From assembly GCF_050947335.1 (NCBI RefSeq), contig NC_134988.1, forward strand, positions 9,734,001 through 9,798,000: a DNA stretch of 64,000 bases, written 5' to 3'. Below, piece by piece: positions 60,401-64,000 of this stretch (position 1 is its first letter; each line of letters starts with the position of its first letter). Source of the DNA: Megachile rotundata. Lineage: Eukaryota > Arthropoda > Insecta > Hymenoptera > Megachilidae. The notes below the pieces were generated by a model, which was given only the letters and a program-made list of their open reading frames with translations, did no database searches and was not told the origin of the DNA. Made by a program: the position numbers and the translations under genes.

Positions 60401-60715
60401 CGAATTCCTAAGCTTCCAAATCCCCAAAATTCCAAATTCCCAAGATTCCAAATTCCCAAGATTCCAAATTCCCAAACTTCCAAATCCCCAAGATTCCAAA
60501 TCCCCAATTTTCCAAATTCCCAAGGTTCCCAAAATTTCTCAAAATTTCTCAAAATTCCCAAAATTCCCAAAATCATAAATGTATTAAAAGATCGAGTCAA
60601 TGTTAATTATTGCAATACCATAAATATTATATCACTGCAATAAAATTTTGTAACCAAGTTCAATTTCCTCAACTACAAGCTTGAAATTGAATAAGCATAT
60701 TATGTCAATTTACAG
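57481..60715 (+). other. 5' region of the second P450: probable UTR exon and intron
   Basis: A donor ATATCA/GTAAGTAT at 58386 and an acceptor TTTACAG ending at 60715 fit a noncoding first exon spliced to the exon bearing the ATG at 60769. The exon start is unknown; unique GC-richer sequence lies at 57750-58385. 58390-59930 is AT-rich intron without a recognisable feature and 59935-60570 is a minisatellite. Confidence 0.45.
59935..60570. repeat. 16-bp minisatellite in the 5' intron of the second P450
   Basis: Units of AAATTCCCAAGATTCC and AAATTCCCAAGCTTCC, 16 bp, about 38 copies. Frames of 78-141 codons on both strands are translations of the repeat. Confidence 0.95.
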
Positions 60716-60768
60716 GAAATACAATTCGGTAAATCTTCCTCGTTCACCGAATTTATGAACATCAAACA

Positions 60769-63398
60769 ATGGCTACCTACCTAGAGATTCTCTGTGGACT
60801 AATAGCCATATGTTTGGCGTTTTACTATTACTTCCTTTCGGTCCTCGATTTTTGGAAAATTCGAGGTGTTCCTGGACCGAAACCTCTGCCATTGCTGGGT
60901 AATATCAAGGATGTTATGTTAATGAAAATGTCGATGAGCGATTACTTGAGGAAAATTTATCACGAGTACAAAAACGAGCCTATGGTTGGAATATTTGCTA
61001 GGAAAACACCGATATTGGTTCTGCAAGACCCTGATCTTATAAAAGACGTACTGATAAAGGATTTTTCTAAGTTTGCTAATCGGGGACTTCCTGTGCTAGA
61101 AAAGGTAGAGTAAACAAGTTATTTTAGTTTTAGTGGAGATTTTACAATTCTCAGATTACCAAATTTCTGAATTTCCAAAATTCAAAATTTCCAAGATTTC
61201 AAATTCCCAAGGTTCCAAATTCCCAATATTCCAAATTCCCAAGATTCCAAATTCCCAAGGTTCCGAATTCCCAAGATTCCAAATTCCCAAGATTCCAAAT
61301 TCCCAAGATTCCAAATTCCCAAGATTCCAAATTCCCAAGATTCCAAATTCCCAAGATTCCAAATTCCCAAAATTCCAAATTCTCAAGATTCCAAATTTCC
61401 AAGATTCCAAATTCCCAAGATTCCAAATTCCCAAGATTCCAAATTCCCAAGATTCCAAATTCCCAAGATTCCAAATTCCCAAGATTCCAAATTCCCAAAA
61501 TTCCAAATTCTCAAGATTCCAAATTCCCAAGATTCCAAATTCCCAAGATTCCAAATTCCCAAGATTCCAAATTCCCAAGATTCCAAATTCCCAAAATTCC
61601 TAAAATTCCCACGATTCCCAAAATTCCCAAAATTCCCAAAATCCCCAAGATTCCCAAAATTCCCAAAATTCCCAAAATTCCCAAAATCCCCAAGATTCCC
61701 AAATCAATTCTATTTCACCCCATCTAAACAAGCCCCTCCAAAAACCAATTTCACTAAAACCATTACCCTCAAAACTCAACATCTACAAATTAAAAAAATA
61801 ATTCCAGATAGAACCACTCTCTCCTCACCTCTTCAACCTGGAAGCAGAAAGATGGCGGCCCCTGAGGACCAGGCTCTCGCCAGTTTTCACGTCCGGCAAA
61901 ATAAGGGAAATGTTCCCGCTCATATTAGAATGCGCCGATCATTTAGAACAATATCTAGAGAAAATCGTAGCAAGAGGAGAGCCAATCGAATGCCGCGAAT
62001 TGACAGCAAAATATACGACGGACGTAATAGGAAGCTGTGCGTTCGGCATCGAAATAAACGCAATATCCGACGATGAAAGCGAATTCCGTCGAGTAGGTAA
62101 ATCGGTGTTCGCCACCAATTTCTTGCAACTTGTGCGATTCCGAGCTAGGCAGATGTTCCCGACTTTTTACAATTTGCTCGGTTATGTGTTACCGTCGTCA
62201 GAAGTAACGACGTTTTTTACTAAAGTTATTGTGGACACCATGAGGTATAGAGAAGAGAATAATGTTACTAGGCCTGACTTCGTTAATATGCTTATAGAGC
62301 TCAAGAAACATCCGGATAAACTAGAAAATGTCAGTAAGTACAGCGTGACAGGGAACAGTTTGTATTATTTATGACAATAGAATGAAAATATGAAAATTTT
62401 GCAGAATTGACGGATAGTTTGCTGACCGCTCAAGCTTTCGTCTTCTTCATCGCCGGGTTCGAAACCTCCTCTACGGCTATTAGCAATGCTTTGTATGAAT
62501 TGGCGTTGAACCCTGAAGTACAGGATAAACTGCGAAAGGAAATTAAGGAGATGTATGATAAAAATAATGGAGAATTGCAGTATGAGAAAATAAAGGATAT
62601 GGAATATTTGGATTTAGTGTTTAAAGGTACGTCATCGTTAATGATGAAGTATAGTATACTTCATAGGGTAGAAATAATAGGAACTTTGTTTTGTAGAAAC
62701 TTTAAGAAAGTACCCACCTGGACCACTGCTGCTGAGAAGATCAATATGCAAGTATACCTTTGAAGGTACAAAAATTACAATACCGGCAAAACAATTTATA
62801 TGGATACCAATATATGCAATTCAGCGGGATCCGGATATTTATCCAAATCCTGATGCTTTTATTCCTGAGAGGTTTACTGAGGATGCTGTTGCAGCCAGAC
62901 ATCCTATGCATTATTTGCCCTTTGGAGATGGGCCAAGAAATTGTATTGGTATGTTTAAATTTTAAATTTGTTTTAATTTGTTGAGTCAATTTTGAATAAA
63001 AACCTTAGAGTCAATTCTGAATAAAAACCCTCCGATCGGAATCACGAAATAGTCAACAAAGTTAGGTCAATAACGCCATTCTTCAATGAGAATAGTACCG
63101 CGAAATTTAAATCGGAAAAAGCAGCATACTTTTCTTTTTAAAAGATAACAATTGTATGAATTTCTTTTTAACATTCCAGTTAGTAACTTTATAAATATTA
63201 TTCTTAATGTTGTTTATATATGTTGCAGGAGCTCGGTTTGCAATTTATCAATCCAAAGTTGGACTCATAAAAATACTTCGCAATTACAAAATCGATGTCT
63301 GCGAGAAAACTATGATTCCGTACGTAATTGACCCAGCTGCCTTCTTGCTGGCACCGAAAGGAGGAATATATTTGAAAATAACAAAAATAGAGAGTTAA
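60769..63398 (+). CDS. Cytochrome P450, CYP3 clan (CYP6/CYP336-like), second paralogue, complete
   Basis: Five coding exons, 60769-61104, 61808-62333, 62405-62626, 62697-62948 and 63229-63398, give 501 aa. The ATG starts MATYLEILCGLIAICLAFYY, a membrane anchor, then FWKIRGVPGPKP. Later motifs: PLSPHLFNLE, I-helix IAGFETSS (about 298), K-helix ETLRKYPPGP (362), PERF, heme loop PFGDGPRNCIG with ligand Cys about 444, and a last exon ARFAIYQSKVGLIK ending TKIES. All catalytic motifs are intact, so an active microsomal monooxygenase is expected. Intron phases (0, 1, 1, 1) and two exon lengths (222 and 252) equal those of the P450 at 30.4-33.5 kb, showing recent common origin. Intron 1 is almost wholly a 16-bp minisatellite. 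A 9-codon upstream ATG frame at 60755 overlaps the start and may dampen translation. AATAAA lies at 63569. Confidence 0.95.
61140..61715. repeat. 16-bp minisatellite in coding intron 1 of the second P450
   Basis: About 30 near-perfect copies of AAATTCCCAAGATTCC at 61200-61590, then a decayed AAAATTCCC tail to 61700. It is among the most homogeneous arrays in the window and so probably recently expanded. It fills most of the 703-nt intron. Confidence 0.96.
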
Positions 63399-64000
63399 TA
63401 GTTGCAAAAATTTAAGTGGTATATAAATATATACTTCCTGTTCGTAATTCTATGAATGTAAAATATTAAAGAAAAGTGGTGTTATAGGGATGCAACCTAC
63501 TATACAAAATTATCTTTTGTAAATATTAAATATAAATTCGAATGTGATTTTACAATAGATAATCTTGCAATAAATTACAATAGATAGACTTTATTAAATT
63601 AGCAAAGTAAAATTCGTGGTATAAATTATTAACTATAAAATGTAACAAACTTATATCTTCCTTGTTTAGTGTCATATATTCAGAATTTTTGTATAACTTG
63701 CATCATTTTATTATAAGTAGTGAAATAGTATATCAGCAAGTTATTTGAGATTATTTCGTTATGTTTATGAAGTCTTTTACTAAGATTTTATGTTATAACT
63801 TATTTTACGATTTCTACAATTAGTACAATTTGCTTCATTTTCTTCTTTTTTGCAACTATCGACGATTTCTTAAATTAAAAATTAAAAAATAGTCTAATGT
63901 CATTATGTGTACATACAAATATAAAGGTTACGATCCCTAGAGAATGTATTTTTTCATAATCACTTTTTGGATAAATAAATGAATGACTATATTTTTCAAA
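63399..64000 (+). other. 3'UTR of the second P450 and AT-rich downstream sequence
   Basis: AT-rich sequence with AATAAA at 63569 and again near 63975. No other gene recognised before the window ends. Confidence 0.5.

Noticed and set aside
60017..61702. Many Gly/Leu/Trp- or Ser/Gln/Pro-rich frames on both strands
   Set aside because: Artefacts of the 16-bp repeat in P450 introns; the true exons flank them with matching splice phases.
1..64000. tRNA, rRNA, snRNA, CRISPR arrays or autonomous transposase genes
   Set aside because: None was recognised by eye on either strand; this is not a substitute for a covariance-model or profile search.

Overview
This is AT-rich insect nuclear DNA, probably from a hymenopteran such as a bee. 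The genes are split by spliceosomal introns, introns hold large AT-rich tandem repeats, and the protein set fits (caudal homeodomain, class II PI3-kinase, two CYP3-clan P450s, a HURP/Mars-type spindle protein). The species call is inference; no search was possible. All gene models were built by hand from reading frames, splice signals and phase agreement.

Layout. 1-12132 is AT-rich, repeat-packed DNA read as the intron upstream of the caudal homeobox. 12133-14441 holds the two last caudal coding exons, plus strand, split inside the homeobox by a 1.9-kb intron filled with a 16-bp minisatellite; its 3'UTR runs to about 15.9 kb. 16-21 kb is repeat and unique spacer. 21541-29054 is a complete class II PI3-kinase (Pi3K68D-like, minus strand, 18 coding exons, 1770 aa). 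30384-33538 is a complete P450 (minus, 5 exons, 524 aa). 37743-40929 is a HURP/Mars-like gene (minus, 4 exons, 994 aa). 41.3-43.55 kb is a fold-back element whose arms carry regularly spaced CTCF-like motifs. 43.7-52.4 kb is a complex array of hairpins, G-quadruplex motifs, terminal-inverted-repeat elements and short splice-like modules. 53-57 kb holds further tandem repeats and inverted repeats. 58.1-63.4 kb is a second complete P450 (plus, 5 coding exons, 501 aa) with a probable upstream 5'UTR exon.

The genes are unrelated in function: axial patterning (caudal), phosphoinositide signalling and membrane traffic (PI3K-C2), spindle microtubules (HURP/Mars) and oxidative metabolism (P450s). The two P450s share intron positions, phases and two exon lengths, so they are paralogues, now in opposite orientation about 27 kb apart with the HURP gene and the repeat domain between them.

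The best candidate for something undescribed is 43.7-52.4 kb. Read on the minus strand it is three copies of a B-C-A higher-order unit. Its C and B parts contain dozens of repeats of the form 3' splice site, exactly 13 nt, 5' splice site. B and A parts carry G-quadruplex motifs next to donor-like GTAAGT strings, and conserved hairpins, some with compensatory changes between copies. It could be a spliced noncoding RNA locus, or a satellite that only imitates one; RNA data would decide.
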